From the NCBI RefSeq assembly GCF_011386835.1, contig NC_088797.1:99086264-99150263 (forward strand): a DNA stretch of 64,000 nt. The letters run 5' to 3'. How positions within the stretch are numbered: position 1 is the first letter of the stretch; the number at the start of each line of letters is the position of its first letter. The notes below the pieces were generated by a model. It had not been told where the DNA came from and made no database searches. It saw nothing but the letters and a program-made list of their open reading frames with translations. This DNA comes from Chrysemys picta bellii. Taxonomy: Eukaryota; Chordata; Testudines; Emydidae. Shown here piece after piece: positions 10,336 through 20,600 of this stretch. The position numbers were made by a program, and so were the translations under genes.

Positions 10336-11290
10336 CCCTAGCAACTAAGGAGTTTGTAGGTGTGACAAGTATTTTCCAAGTACATTGATGTCAGACTTTC
10401 CCCCTTGACCAAAAAGTTCTGAAGAAAATTTAACCTGTTCTTAACATTAAAGCTGCTTTTGGCTAAAACATTTACGTTTATATGAATAGAAACCCAGAGA
10501 AATAAGTAGGACATGAGCATGAAAATATTTTTGCTGAAAAAACATAATGCTAGTGTATGTGTCTAAGATGAAAATATAGCATTAGAAAATATAAAGTAAA
10601 GTATAGGATTTACATTTTCTAGATAAAATACTGTCCTCTCTCACGAGGATAAGCTATTACCATTTTTCCAAGAGAAAAGTGCTGGCATCAGTAATTGATA
10701 GCTTACATACTCTTTCATTGCTTTTTTTTAAGTATGTTATAAACAGAAATAACTCTTCCATATTTGTATAGTTCCCAATTAAATTTCAAATCTAGATTTA
10801 TTGTCCCCTGGGATACATTTTTTTAAGTAAAAGAACTGAACATTTATAATCAATAATTCAGAAAAGGTTATTATTTGTAGCTGCAAAATTAAACATGACA
10901 TCACTGTAATGAGTAAACACTTTTCTCACCAGACTGGACTGAAATGTTGAAATAGTATTCTGTGGGGTTTACAAAGCACTTTGTGTATAAATGACTAAAC
11001 AGTGAGGGACTAAAAACTCATTGAAAGTAGGAAGAGCAGACACAATATGATCAATGATACTAGGATTTCAGTGCAGATACTTTTTTTACCTAAATAGATT
11101 TCACATTAATCTTTCCAAACAAGTGAATGTTTCCTTGCTGTCTAAATATATAAATAAGGCGCTACAGAGCACAGCAATATTTCGAAATATGTCACCAGCT
11201 GCAAAAAAATAGTTCTCAATTTTTTTCACATATAGCATCAGTGCACATACTCTGTGACACACACATCTTGGTAAGTGTGAGAACTGCACT
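10336..11290. other. AT-rich intergenic sequence, nothing recognised
   Basis: No repeat termini, coding motifs or long open frames were seen. The short minus-strand open frames at 10338-10520 and 11101-11340 have no recognisable features. Confidence 0.5.
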
Positions 11291-11315
11291 GGTGAGTAGG
11301 TCTCCCTCCAACTAT

Positions 11316-12640
11316 AAAGATAAGCTGGGTGAGGTAACATCTTTTATTGGACCAACTTATTTTGTTGAGAGAAAGAGAGGGAAGCTTTTGAGCCACAAGG
11401 AGCGATTCTTGAGGTCTGGGGGAGGTATTCTAAGCATCACAGCTAAATGCAAGATGGAAGAGATTGTTTAGCACAATCAGTAGTTGGTAAATATTGTAAG
11501 GGACCATTCAAGGTACAGTGGTGTGTTAATACCGCTGCAGTCATAGGACCAAAAGGGGGGTTAGTGGGTTATAACTTGTTATAATAAGCCAGAAATTCAG
11601 TGTGTCTGTTCAGTCCCTGATTTTTAGTGTCTAGCAGAGTTGCGAATTTAAGCTCCCAGGCTCGTCTTTTGAAAGTGTTGTGCAGGTTTCCTTTGAGGAT
11701 GAGGAGTGATAGATCAGATATGAATGATCACTTTGTGAAAAGTGTTCACCCACAGGTGATATGGTGTTTTTGTCTTTTATCATTTTCCCGTGTGAGCTCA
11801 TTGGATAGAGTAGTGATTGTCTGTCTGGTTTCACCCACACAATTGTTACTGGGGCAGTTAGTGCACCAGATGTGGAATACCACATGTTGTGATAGATATG
11901 TGTAGAATTCATGGATCTTGAAAGATGTGTTGTGGAGGATGTTGGATCATTGTAGCAGTGGAGATACACCTCTGCCCCAATAGAATGCTGTCCTCGGGAG
12001 CCAAAAAATCTTACCGCGTTATATCGAACTGGCTTTGATCCACCGGAGTGCGCAGCCCCGCCCCCCCGGAGCACTGCTTTTCCACGTTATATCCAAATTC
12101 GTGTTATATCGGGTCGCGTTATATCGGGGTAGAGGTGTATGTCTGCAGGTTTTGCATCTGTTTTGGCAGGGTCTGGTGCCGCTTTGAGTTGGTGTGTACT
12201 TCGTCTGTGGGGAGCTTGCTTCTGAGAATGAGCTTGGTGAGGTTGGAGGGTTGTTCGACAGCTAGAAGTGGGGGTTCAGAAAAGACTTAGTTCAGGGTGG
12301 GGTACCCATCGAGCATGGGTTATAGTTGTTTGATGATACCCCATATGGGTTCCAGTGTGGGGTGGTAGGTGACAACCAAAGGTGTGCAGTTGGAAGGGAT
12401 TTTATTTCTGTATTAAAGCAGGTTCTCTCGGGGTATTTGGGTGGCTTGTTCCATGATGCGATCCACTTCACTGGTGGAGTGTCCTTGTTTGGTGAAGGTG
12501 GTTTTAAGTGTGCTAAGGTGCATATCCTGGACTTCCTCCTCAGGGCATATTTTGTGTCTCTCAACAACAGAAGTTGGTCCAGTAAAAGATATTACCTCAC
12601 CCACCTTGTCTCCTAATATCCTGGGATCAACACAGCTATA
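11316..12640 (-). mobile_element. Penelope-like element, degenerate, with inverted terminal segments
   Basis: The minus strand encodes broken phrases typical of the linker and GIY-YIG part of Neptune-type PLEs: LSTLKTTFTKQGH and IPRENLL (near 12415-12515), and further downstream SHGKMIKDKNTISPVGEHFSQSDHS (11715-11790 in two parts). The left end 'gtgaggtaacatctttta' (11332) and the right end 'taaaagatattacctcac' (12583) are inverted copies of one terminal segment, so the copy is bounded by opposed pseudo-LTR pieces. RT motifs are absent, so it is 5'-truncated. A 171-bp MITE is inserted at 11967. Confidence 0.72.
11967..12137. mobile_element. TA-flanked MITE (171 bp) inside the Penelope-like element
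   Basis: The left end CACCTCTGCCCCAATA and the right end, in reverse complement, CACCTCTACCCCGATATAAC form an inverted repeat. The dinucleotide TA flanks both sides (11965-11966 and 12138-12139), the signature of Tc1/mariner-type insertion. The interior repeats 'cgttatatc' phrases and has no coding capacity. Confidence 0.82.
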
Positions 12641-12695
12641 ACTATGCTTCATCCAACTTTAAGACATACTGCATGCAGTATAGCTTTTGGCCATC

Positions 12696-12841
12696 TGTGA
12701 TACATGGGGGGAGAGGGGGGGGCAGTAGCTCCCATAGGTAAAAGAAAAGGAGTGGGCATCTGACCAAAAGGGATTTTACAGCTAACTGGCTGGCTGGGTG
12801 TCCATCAAAGAGAGCTACTCCGCCCCTCTTCATGTATCACA
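12696..12841. mobile_element. Small TG..CA element with 5-bp target duplication
   Basis: The ends TGTGATACATG and CATGTATCACA are a perfect 11-bp inverted repeat. CCATC flanks both sides (12691-12695, 12842-12846). At 146 bp with no ORF it could be a MITE or a very short LTR-like remnant. I do not recognise the family. Confidence 0.7.
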
Positions 12842-12876
12842 CCATCCAAAGGGATGCAGAAGCACATCCATTGCTA

Positions 12877-13130
12877 AGGGTAGGTCTACACTTACCTCCG
12901 GGTCCGGCGGTAAGCAATCGATCTTCTGGGATCGATCCCGGAAGTGCTCGCCGTCGACGCCGGTACTTCAGCTCGGTGAGAGGAGTACGCGGCATCGACG
13001 TGGGAGCCTGCCTGCCGCGTCTGGACCCGCGGTAAGTTTGAACTAAGGTACTTCGAATTCAGCTACATTAATAACGTAGCTGAATTTGCGTACCTTAGTT
13101 CGAAATGGGTGGCTAGTGTGGATCAGGCCT
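12877..13130. mobile_element. CpG-rich MITE with internal hairpin (254 bp)
   Basis: The terminal inverted repeat is AGGGTAGGTCTACACT against AGGCCTGATCCACACT (reverse complement of the right end). TA flanks both sides (12875-12876, 13131-13132). The right part (about 13038-13104) folds into a long hairpin with arms containing 'aactaaggtac', 'gaattcagctac' and their complements. The copy at 42681-42966 shares this 'ttcagctac..gtagctgaatttgcgta' hairpin. Confidence 0.8.
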
Positions 13131-13359
13131 TAATGACTTTGGTTTGATTTTTTTTATACAAATTTATATATGGAATGTCATCTCTCTGAATTTAAAACAA
13201 ACCATCCATGAACTCTTCCTGGGAGGTGGCAGAAAGACCATTGTCCCTACCAGGGGTTACGTAGGAGCTAAGTGAATTTACAAGAGTTTAATAAGACTGT
13301 GGTTTGTTACAAGGATTCATGTATTCCCAAAACATACATAAATCAAGAACACTCACCCT

Positions 13360-13943
13360 TCTCCTCTTTTGTTTTTATATTTGTCACTTTGCTACATAGA
13401 CTTTTCTAGTCTTATTTATTTATTTGTTTGATTTGCCAGATGCCTCTTTTTATGTAACTCCTTAACTGACCCCATTATTTTTCTAGCAAAAATCTCTGTG
13501 ATCTCAATCTGTCCCCTCCTCCAGTTCAGCTTTGATTTGTCCTGCCTTTTATTAACAGATATAATATTGCTTTCGGTTAACTGGCAGATGTCTTTGACCT
13601 GACTGCTCTTCTCCACTTGTCAGCTTTCCCCCTAGTTCCTATATTAAATAGTTGATCTAAAACTAGTCAATTTTTTCTTCTGGCAGCCTGGTCCCACGTC
13701 AGTTAAGGTGGAGCTCATCCCTTCAATATAGATTCTCCTTTCCCAGTGCTGAATGAACTTCAACCCTTCCTGTTTACACTCCCTTTGCATCCATGCATTG
13801 AGAGCTCCCAAGTTTCCCCTGTCTAGCTGGCCTGAGTGTAGAATTAGGAGCCTTTCAGAGAATACATGAGGCCCTTGCCTTAAATCCTTTTCCTGACCCT
13901 CTAAATTTAGCTTCCAGGACGCCTCTCTCTTTTGCCTTCGATT
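13360..13943 (-). repeat. CR1/L3-like LINE fragment, left part
   Basis: The plus strand holds diverged forms of reverse-complemented CR1-like phrases: 'ggcagcctggtcccacgtca' (13683), 'ggtggagctcatcccttcaa' (13709), 'catgcattgagagctccca' (13792) and 'tagctggcctgagtgtagaa' (13824). It is interrupted at 13944 by a hAT and resumes at 15742. No frame is open. Confidence 0.6.
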
Positions 13944-14243
13944 CAGGGGTGAAAGTAACTTAAAGGACTTGCTGGTACTCCAGAGTCCTGCGGAGGGGCG
14001 TGGCCTCCACCAGAAGAGGTGGGGCCTTTAAATCCCCAGGCCCTTTAAATCAGGATTTAAAGGGCCCAGGGCTAGGGCTGTGGTAGCAGCAGCTGGGAGC
14101 CCCAAGCCCTTTAAATCACCACCTGAGCTCCCAGCTGCAGAGGTGGCTGGGAGCCCTAGGGTTCGGGGGCGATTTAAAGGGCCCGGGGCTCTAGCTGCTG
14201 CTACCACAGCAGAGCCCCAGGCCCTTTAAATTGCCGACGGAGC

Positions 14244-14366
14244 TAGGGTGACCAGACAGCAAGTGTGAAAAATTGGGACGGGGGTGGGGGGTAATAGGAG
14301 CCTATATAAGAAAAAGACCCCAAAATCAGGACTGTCCCTATAAAATCGGGACATCTGGTCACCCTA
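14244..14366. mobile_element. Nested 123-bp hAT MITE
   Basis: The terminal repeats are TAGGGTGACCAGACAGC and, in reverse complement, TAGGGTGACCAGATGTC. A perfect 8-bp target duplication GACGGAGC is at 14236-14243 and 14367-14374. The interior has the phrase 'caggactgtccctataaaat'. It is inserted in the larger hAT and is therefore younger than it. Confidence 0.93.
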
Positions 14367-14974
14367 GACGGAGCCCCGGGTCTCCAGCAGCAGGGCACGG
14401 GGCTCCGGCTGCCGCTACCCTCCAGGGCCCTTTAAATTGTCTCCGGAGCCCTGCTGTTGGAGCCTTGGGGTAGCGGTGGCAGGTCTCCGGTGGCTATTTA
14501 AAGGGCCCGGGGTGGTAGAGGCAGCGGGAGTCCCGAACCCTTTCAATAGCCACCAGAGCCCTGCCGCCGCTACCCCAGGGTTCCAGCAGGCTCTGGGGGC
14601 TATTTAAAGGGCCCGGGCCCTTTAAATTGTCCCCAGAGCCCTGGGATAGCGGCAGTGGGGCTCCAGCAGCGATTTAAAGGGCCTGGAGTGGTAACGGTGG
14701 CAGGAGCCCTGGGCCCTTTAAATTGTCACCCACACCCCACTGCCGCTACCCCAGGGCTCTGGCAGCAGGGCTCTGGCGGCAATTTAAAGGGCCCCGGGCT
14801 CCAGCCCTTTAAATTGCTGCCTCAGGAAGCTGGTCCACCCTGGTATGATGCACCAGCTCTTGCCGGCAGGGGTGGCAGGTTTGTAGAAATTTTGGTGGTG
14901 CCCAGAATCTGCCCCTGCCCAAACTCTGCCCCCCGCAAACTCCACCCCCCACCTGCCCAAGTCTCTGAGAGGGA

Positions 14975-15190
14975 GTTTGTGTGGGGGAGGAGGTCTGGGG
15001 TGCAGGCCCTGGGCTGGAGCAGGGGACTGGGATGCAGCGTGCAGGCTCTGGGAGGGAGTTTGGGGATGGGAGGGAGTGCGGAGGGAGGGGGTGCAGGTTC
15101 TGGGAGGGAGTTTGGGGATAAGAGGGGGTGCGGAGGGAGGGGGTGCAGGGGTGAGGGCTGGAGGGTGAGGCTGGGGGTGGATTTGTGTTG
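14975..15190. repeat. G-rich minisatellite within the hAT
   Basis: Units built on 'gggagggagtttggggat' and 'gcggagggagggggtgcagg' recur about three times with variations. This produces spurious long open frames on both strands. Confidence 0.8.
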
Positions 15191-15741
15191 TGGCTGGGGA
15201 TTAGGGGTTTGGGGTGGGGGGGGCTGTCATCACATGTGCCTCCTCCCCTGCTGCTGCCCCTCACTGTAGCCTCACTGGGGATGGGACTGCCCCTTGCCCA
15301 GCGTGGGGCAAGAGCGGTGACTGCGGGCGGGGGGGCAACTGTACTGGTGGAGGGTCCCACCGGAAAATGAAAGGGTCTGAGGGGGAAGGGCAGCCTGCCC
15401 TAGCAGTTGTAGAGGAGGGCACTAGGACCCTGCGGCGGCAATTAATGCAGGCAGGCAGCATGGAGCTTCAGGGGAGAGACACGAGAGCTTCCGGGACCCA
15501 GGGAGGTGCACGGGGGCAGCAAAGGGGGGCCAGCCCACACTCAGGGGAGGTGCGGGGGGGCAGCAGGTGGGAGACCCGGCCACGAATATTCGTGGAGCCG
15601 GGCCCTTGGACCCTCAATATTGCTGGAGCCAGGAGGAGGAGTCAGAGAGGGAGAGAATGCTCCATTTTCTTGCCGGTAGGCTACTGCACCTTTTCTTACT
15701 GGTCCTCCGTACCGGCCCGTACCGGCTTACTTTCACCTCTG

Positions 15742-15860
15742 CTTCCATTGTAACCAATTGATACCAATTTGTACTATGACATTCAGCTCCTCTGCAGTAC
15801 TCGTTAGAAATGCGCCAAAGATCTGCCACGTTCCTAGAGTGGGGAAAGAATCTTTGGGTC
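15742..15860 (-). repeat. CR1/L3-like LINE fragment, right part
   Basis: It continues the fragment ending at 13943: one copy of CTTCNATT is followed by 'accaatttgtactatgacat' and 'aaagatctgccacgtt', in the order expected for a reverse-complemented CR1-like copy. Sequence from 15861 to 15943 is not recognised. Confidence 0.5.
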
Positions 15861-15947
15861 AGTTAAGACTCTGTTGGAGAAGAGGAAATGTTAATATTTT
15901 AAAATGTCCCATCCACACCCTGGCTGTGGTGAAGTAGTAAGTACTTC

Positions 15948-17523
15948 TGTAAGCAGAGTCAGGATGAGCTCTACCCTGACATCTGGTGGTGAATTATGGC
16001 AAGGGTAGAAAAGAACTCCAGGGGCTGATCTTGTTTGCATAGGCACACCCACTCGCCTGGCATGAAACCACAGCAACTCAAAGTGGTTACTTTGGCTGGT
16101 GTGGGATCCCCAGTTTCTCTGTTATTGGGGCAGGAAGAATAAAGTTTTGTTACCCTGATTCTATGAATCAAGGCCAGTGGAACTGTTGTATGACAGAAGG
16201 ACTGAGTGAGTCATTCACCATTACCTAAGTAGCATTTGCTTGACAAGGGGCATGGGTTACAAAACCCAGTGAATTGAGAGAGGATGGGGACAGGTATTTG
16301 TACCTGATGGTGTGGCCCCCTCCCCAAGGGGGTTGAAACACCAATTGCACTACCTCCTCTCTCCACTGTTGAATGTCAGAGCTAACTTTGATTCCCTTAG
16401 GAGTCTAGTTACAGACTGCTGAGCTGAGTTCGCTTTGGGCCAATAGTGCACCAGCACTGGGGCTCCCCTACTACTAGCTGAAATCACTAAGAGCTGAAAT
16501 CACAAAAGAGCTAAAGCTATTTAAGAGCTGAGATCACTGAGGCTGTGTTAACTAGTGGGGGAGCCTGAAGCTATAGCTAAGCTAACTTAGCTTAGCGGGG
16601 AGTGAGCGGAGCGGAGCGGAGCGGCTCACAGGTCGGTGAGCGGAGCGGCTGGAGGAGCAGCTAGCAGAGCAGAGCAGAGCCTTGTGGGAGCGGCCCAAGG
16701 GACGGCTGGAGTGGAGCGGAGCGGAGCGGAGCGGCTCACAGGTCGGTGAGCGGAGCGGTGCAGCTCACAGGTCGGTGAGCGGAGCGGAGCGGCTCACAGG
16801 TCGGTGAGCGGAGCGGCTCACAGGTCGGTGAGCGGAGCGGCTCACAGGTCGGTGAGCGGAGCGGAGCAGCGCGGCTCACAGGTTGGTGAGCGGAGTGGAG
16901 CGGAGCAGCTGCCAGAGCAGTTCGTGGGACTGCGGGTGGAGTGGAGCAGTTCGTGGTGAAGGCTGCAGTGGAACCCCACGGAGAAGCAGCCGGTTGGCCT
17001 CGGATCACGTAAGGTGCCCCTTAACACCCTGCTCACCCCCCCCCCCTTGAACTCTGGGGCTGCACTGATCATGGACAGAGACTTTGGGGGGGGTTGTCGG
17101 ACTTTTGGGACTTTTGTGATTCTTGGGTTGCTGGACCCAAGAGACTTTGGGATTGGTGGACTTTTGGGACTTTGGTGATTCTTGGGTCGCTGGTTTCAAG
17201 AACCAACGGGAGAGGACACGGCCCAATTTGCTGGGGTGGGTCTTCGCTCATGGTTTGGTCTAAAAACTCTAGTTGTGGTGTTTTTTCCATTTAATGCTGA
17301 TGTTGTTTACCTCATGTTATTAAACATTTTCTGTTACACTCAGACTCCGTGCTTGCGAGAGGGGAAGTATTGCCTCTTAGAGGTGCCCAGGGGGTGGTAT
17401 GTAATTGTCCCAGGTCACTGGGTGGGGGCTCGAGCCGGTTTTGCATTGCGTTATTGAAACGGAACCCCTAGATACAGAACCCGGCCCTTGTTGCTGCCAA
17501 CTTAGATGGGCAGAAGGGTTACA
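15948..17523 (+). repeat. 5' LTR of the gypsy element (1576 bp)
   Basis: It starts TGTAAGCAGAGTCAGGATG and ends GGGTTACA, a TG..CA LTR with inverted TGTAA/TTACA tips. 'gaagaataaagtt' near 16134 is a possible polyadenylation signal. It carries a tandem 'gagcgg' region and a 24-bp minisatellite. Compared with the 3' LTR I count five base substitutions, one extra base in each of two homopolymers (C run near 17036, G run near 17086) and two extra 24-bp minisatellite units. Confidence 0.95.
16599..16915 (+). repeat. LTR minisatellite, 24-bp unit with 'gagcgg' core
   Basis: Repeated units of the form 'ctcacaggtcggtgagcgg' plus 'agcgg' or variants occur about seven times in the 5' LTR and about five times in the 3' LTR (23850-24105). 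The unit contains an inverted 'ctcac..gtgag'. The open frames with repeated SPTCEP phrases on the minus strand here are artefacts of the repeat. Confidence 0.9.
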
Positions 17524-17527
17524 TTTT

Positions 17528-17545
17528 TGGGGGCTCGTCCGGGAT
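17528..17545 (+). promoter_or_regulatory. Primer binding site, tRNA-Pro type
   Basis: The 18 bases TGGGGGCTCGTCCGGGAT, four bases after the 5' LTR, are complementary to the 3' end of vertebrate proline tRNA (established from retroviral biology). Minus-strand synthesis would be primed here. Confidence 0.9.
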
Positions 17546-17643
17546 CCCCTGGGTCAGTACCCCTCGCAAGCACCTGTTGAGTGTTCCCCTGCATTGGGAA
17601 AAAAAAATTGTGGTTATATTTTGAGGAAATTACTGTTTGTATA

Positions 17644-20600
17644 ATGGCTAATATGTCGGGTTTGTTGGGCCCCGGCCCTGCAGCCTCTAGTTCAGGGGCC
17701 ACAGCCTCAGCCAATGATTGGACAAAAGCACTGGGGCAAATATTGGAAAAGGTTGTGTTGTCCCATGCTAGGTCAAACTCTTGTCGTGAGTTAAGGTTAT
17801 TTGCTGGGGCAGAGGAGTTCGAACCCTGGTTGGAGCATACCACTGAAATGCTGCAGGAGTGGGCCGTACCTGATGCAGAAAAGCGAAGATGTCTGATAGA
17901 GAGCCTTAGTGGCCCAGCATTAGATGTGATTCGCACCCTGAAGCTCATTGATCCTGGGGTCAGTGTGAAGGACTGCCTAGAGGCCCTTGATCATACCTTT
18001 GGGAGTGTAGAGGGCCCTGAAGACAGTTACTGTAAGTTCCTTAATTCCCGACAGCAAATTGGCGAGAAGATTTCAGCCTATATACAGAGGCTGGAAAGAC
18101 TGCTTCAGAGAGCTGTCATGAGGGGTGCAGTGACTGCTGAACAGATGGATCGGACCAGACTGGCTCAAATTGTAAGAGGAGCTCAATATCAGAACTCGAT
18201 TCTACTCCATCTCCGGCTAAGAGAACGACGGGAACATCCCCCAAGTTATTCCCAGCTGATAAAGGAGGTCAGAGAAGAGGAAGAAAGGCAGGCTGCCAGC
18301 GAGTTTTGGGAAGCCCAAACATTGGAGCCAGCCGGCACAACACCACTGCAAATGGCCAGTGTACTGATGGTGAGCACCACAGAGGAACTTGCCCAACAAG
18401 TGCAGGTACTGACAGAACGGATAGCTGAACTGCAAAGCACCATTGACCAAGCTAAGACTTCCGGGAATAAGGAGCCTCTGACCGTGGCGATGGAGAAGTC
18501 AGCATTTAGAGCCACCATCCCATCTGGGCGAAGAGGGAAAGGACAATTCTTCTGCTACCGATGTGGTCAGGATGGACACAGTGCTGCCAAGTGCCATAAT
18601 GAAGAAAACCCCTCCTTAGTGTATGGAAAGCTGAGGATCAGTTGGGAGAGATCCGGTAGCTGCCAGAGAGTCCAGGGACGGGGACCACCCAGGCCTGCAG
18701 GATTTGAAGATTCCCCCAGAAAAGACTGTCCAGCTGGGATCCCCGCAGGACTGATAGGGCCCCGAGCAGAGGTCATGGTGAAGATTGAAGGGGTGGAGTG
18801 TAAAGCCGTGCTTGACACTGGATCTCAAGTGACTATTATATTTCAGTCATTCTACCAACAAATGCTTAGGCACCTGCCTATACAGCCACTGACTGGCGTT
18901 GGTCTGTGTGGCCTCAGCATGGATGAATATCCCTACCAAGGGTATGTCATAGTGCACCTGGAATTCCCAGAGGAGGTTGCTGGGGTAAGGGAAGAGGTGG
19001 ACACAGCTGCATTAATATGCCCTGACCCTAAAGGGACCTCTGATGTGTCTGTGCTGATAGGGACCAACTCCAGTCTCTTCAAGGTGCTCGCGGATTACTG
19101 CAGACGACGGGCTGGGGACCAGTACCTGAATACCCTGATGATCCATACGCTTTGTGCTGAAGCCTATAGGAAGATTGAGGGTGCTAAAAAGGAGACATCT
19201 GAGCTACCGATTGGGGCGCTGAAGTACATGGGCACAACCCCGTTAGTAGTGCCTGCAAGGACGGAGCAAGAAGTGCTTGTCATGAGTACTCGGCTGAAAG
19301 GCAGTAAAGGGGCATTAGCAATGGTAGAGCAGCCGGTTGAAGGAGAGCTCCCGGAAGGAGTGCTGGTCCCCAGTGGAGTCATAACCCTACCTGCTGAAGC
19401 CCAGGAAAAGGTGACTATACTGATTGCTAATGAAACAAGTCGAGATGTTGTTGTGAAGCAAGGACAAAAGATAGCGGATCTCTTTGAGCCTGAATCAATT
19501 GTAAAACCCCAGTGTGAGACTCAAGTTCCGCCAATAGACCCTGCAAAGTTTGACTTTGGAGATTCACCGTTGTCCGAGGAGTGGAAAGATCGCCTGAGGA
19601 GGAAACTTTGTGAAAGATCCAAGGTGTTCTCATTGCATGAGTGGGATGTGGGATGTGCAAAAGGAGTAGAGCACAACATCAGACTACATGACTCTCGACC
19701 TTTCAGGGAGAGATCTAGGAGGATTGCCCTCTCCGAGATGGAAGATGTGCGACAACATCTTCAGGAGCTGGCTGCGAATGGCATCATTACAGAGTCCCAC
19801 AGCCCATATGCCTCACCCATTGTGGTGGTCCGTAAAAAGAATGGGAAAATCCGGATGTGTATTGACTACCGCACCCTAAACCGCCGTACTGTGGTTGACC
19901 AGTACACAATGCCTCGAGTCCAAGATGCCTTAGACTGTTTGCTGGGAAGCCAGTGGTTCTCTGTGTTGGATCTTCGGAGTGGATACTACCAGATCCCTCT
20001 GGGTGAAGCAGATAAGGAGAAGACAGCCTTCATCTGCCCATTAGGGTTTTATCAGTTTGAACGCATGCCCCAAGGGATCTCTGGAGCACCTGCCACATTT
20101 CAACGTCTTATGGAGAAAGTTGTGGGAGACATGAATTTACTGCAAGTGTTAGTTTATTTGGATGACCTGATAGTGTTTGGAAGAACCTTGGAGGAGCATG
20201 AAGAAAGACTTCTTAAAGTGCTTGATAGGTTAGAGGATTATGGTTTGAAGCTTTCAATTGACAAATGCCAGTTCTGCAGGACCTCAGTGAAGTATGTGGG
20301 TCACATCGTGTCCCAAGAGGGTGTGAGTACTGATCCCGATAAAATAGAAGCCCTCACTACATGGCCATGTCCAAGTAACTACAGAGAACTCAAGACCTTT
20401 CTTGGGTTTAGTGGCTACTATCGCAGATTTGTGAAAAATTATGCTACGATTGTAAAACCTCTGAATGATCTTACCAGGGGATACCAGTCCAGCAGGAACA
20501 AATCTAAGACCAAGAATAAGGGAAGGTCCCCAAAGCCTCCTGTGCAGAGACACTATGGCCCCTTCGAACCATTTGGGCCACGGTGGGATGAGAGATGTGA

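Larger units (their letters stand above)
13944..15741. mobile_element. hAT-type nonautonomous element, GC-rich family (copy 3, 1.8 kb)
   Basis: The ends CAGGGGTGAAAGTAAC and (reverse complement) CAGAGGTGAAAGTAAG match copies 1 and 2. The 8-bp flanks CTTCGATT (13936-13943) and CTTCCATT (15742-15749) agree at 7 of 8. The first 900 bp repeat the alternating 'ccctttaaat'/'atttaaaggg' modules many times. The rest is a G-rich minisatellite and a region ending with paired 'taccgg' phrases. Long open frames here (14655-15269 and 14809-15360 on opposite strands) are low-complexity Gly/Pro-rich artefacts. A 123-bp hAT MITE is nested at 14244. Confidence 0.87.

Noticed and set aside
11631..12074. Minus-strand open frame of 147 codons as a gene
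   Set aside because: It runs from a MITE into the broken GIY-YIG region of a Penelope-like copy; the frame is accidental at its N-terminal part.
14655..15360. Two overlapping open frames (204 and 183 codons) on opposite strands
   Set aside because: They lie within the GC-rich hAT copy 3 and its G-rich minisatellite. Composition is Gly- or Pro-dominated and simply translates the repeat.
16599..16915. CRISPR-like array of regularly spaced repeats
   Set aside because: It is a eukaryotic LTR minisatellite without unique spacers; units are contiguous and the second LTR has the same array with fewer units.
17581..17643. Extended GTG start of the Gag-Pol frame
   Set aside because: There is no ATG in this stretch. 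The first ATG at 17644 has A at -3 and G at +4, and the upstream part is leader after the primer site.
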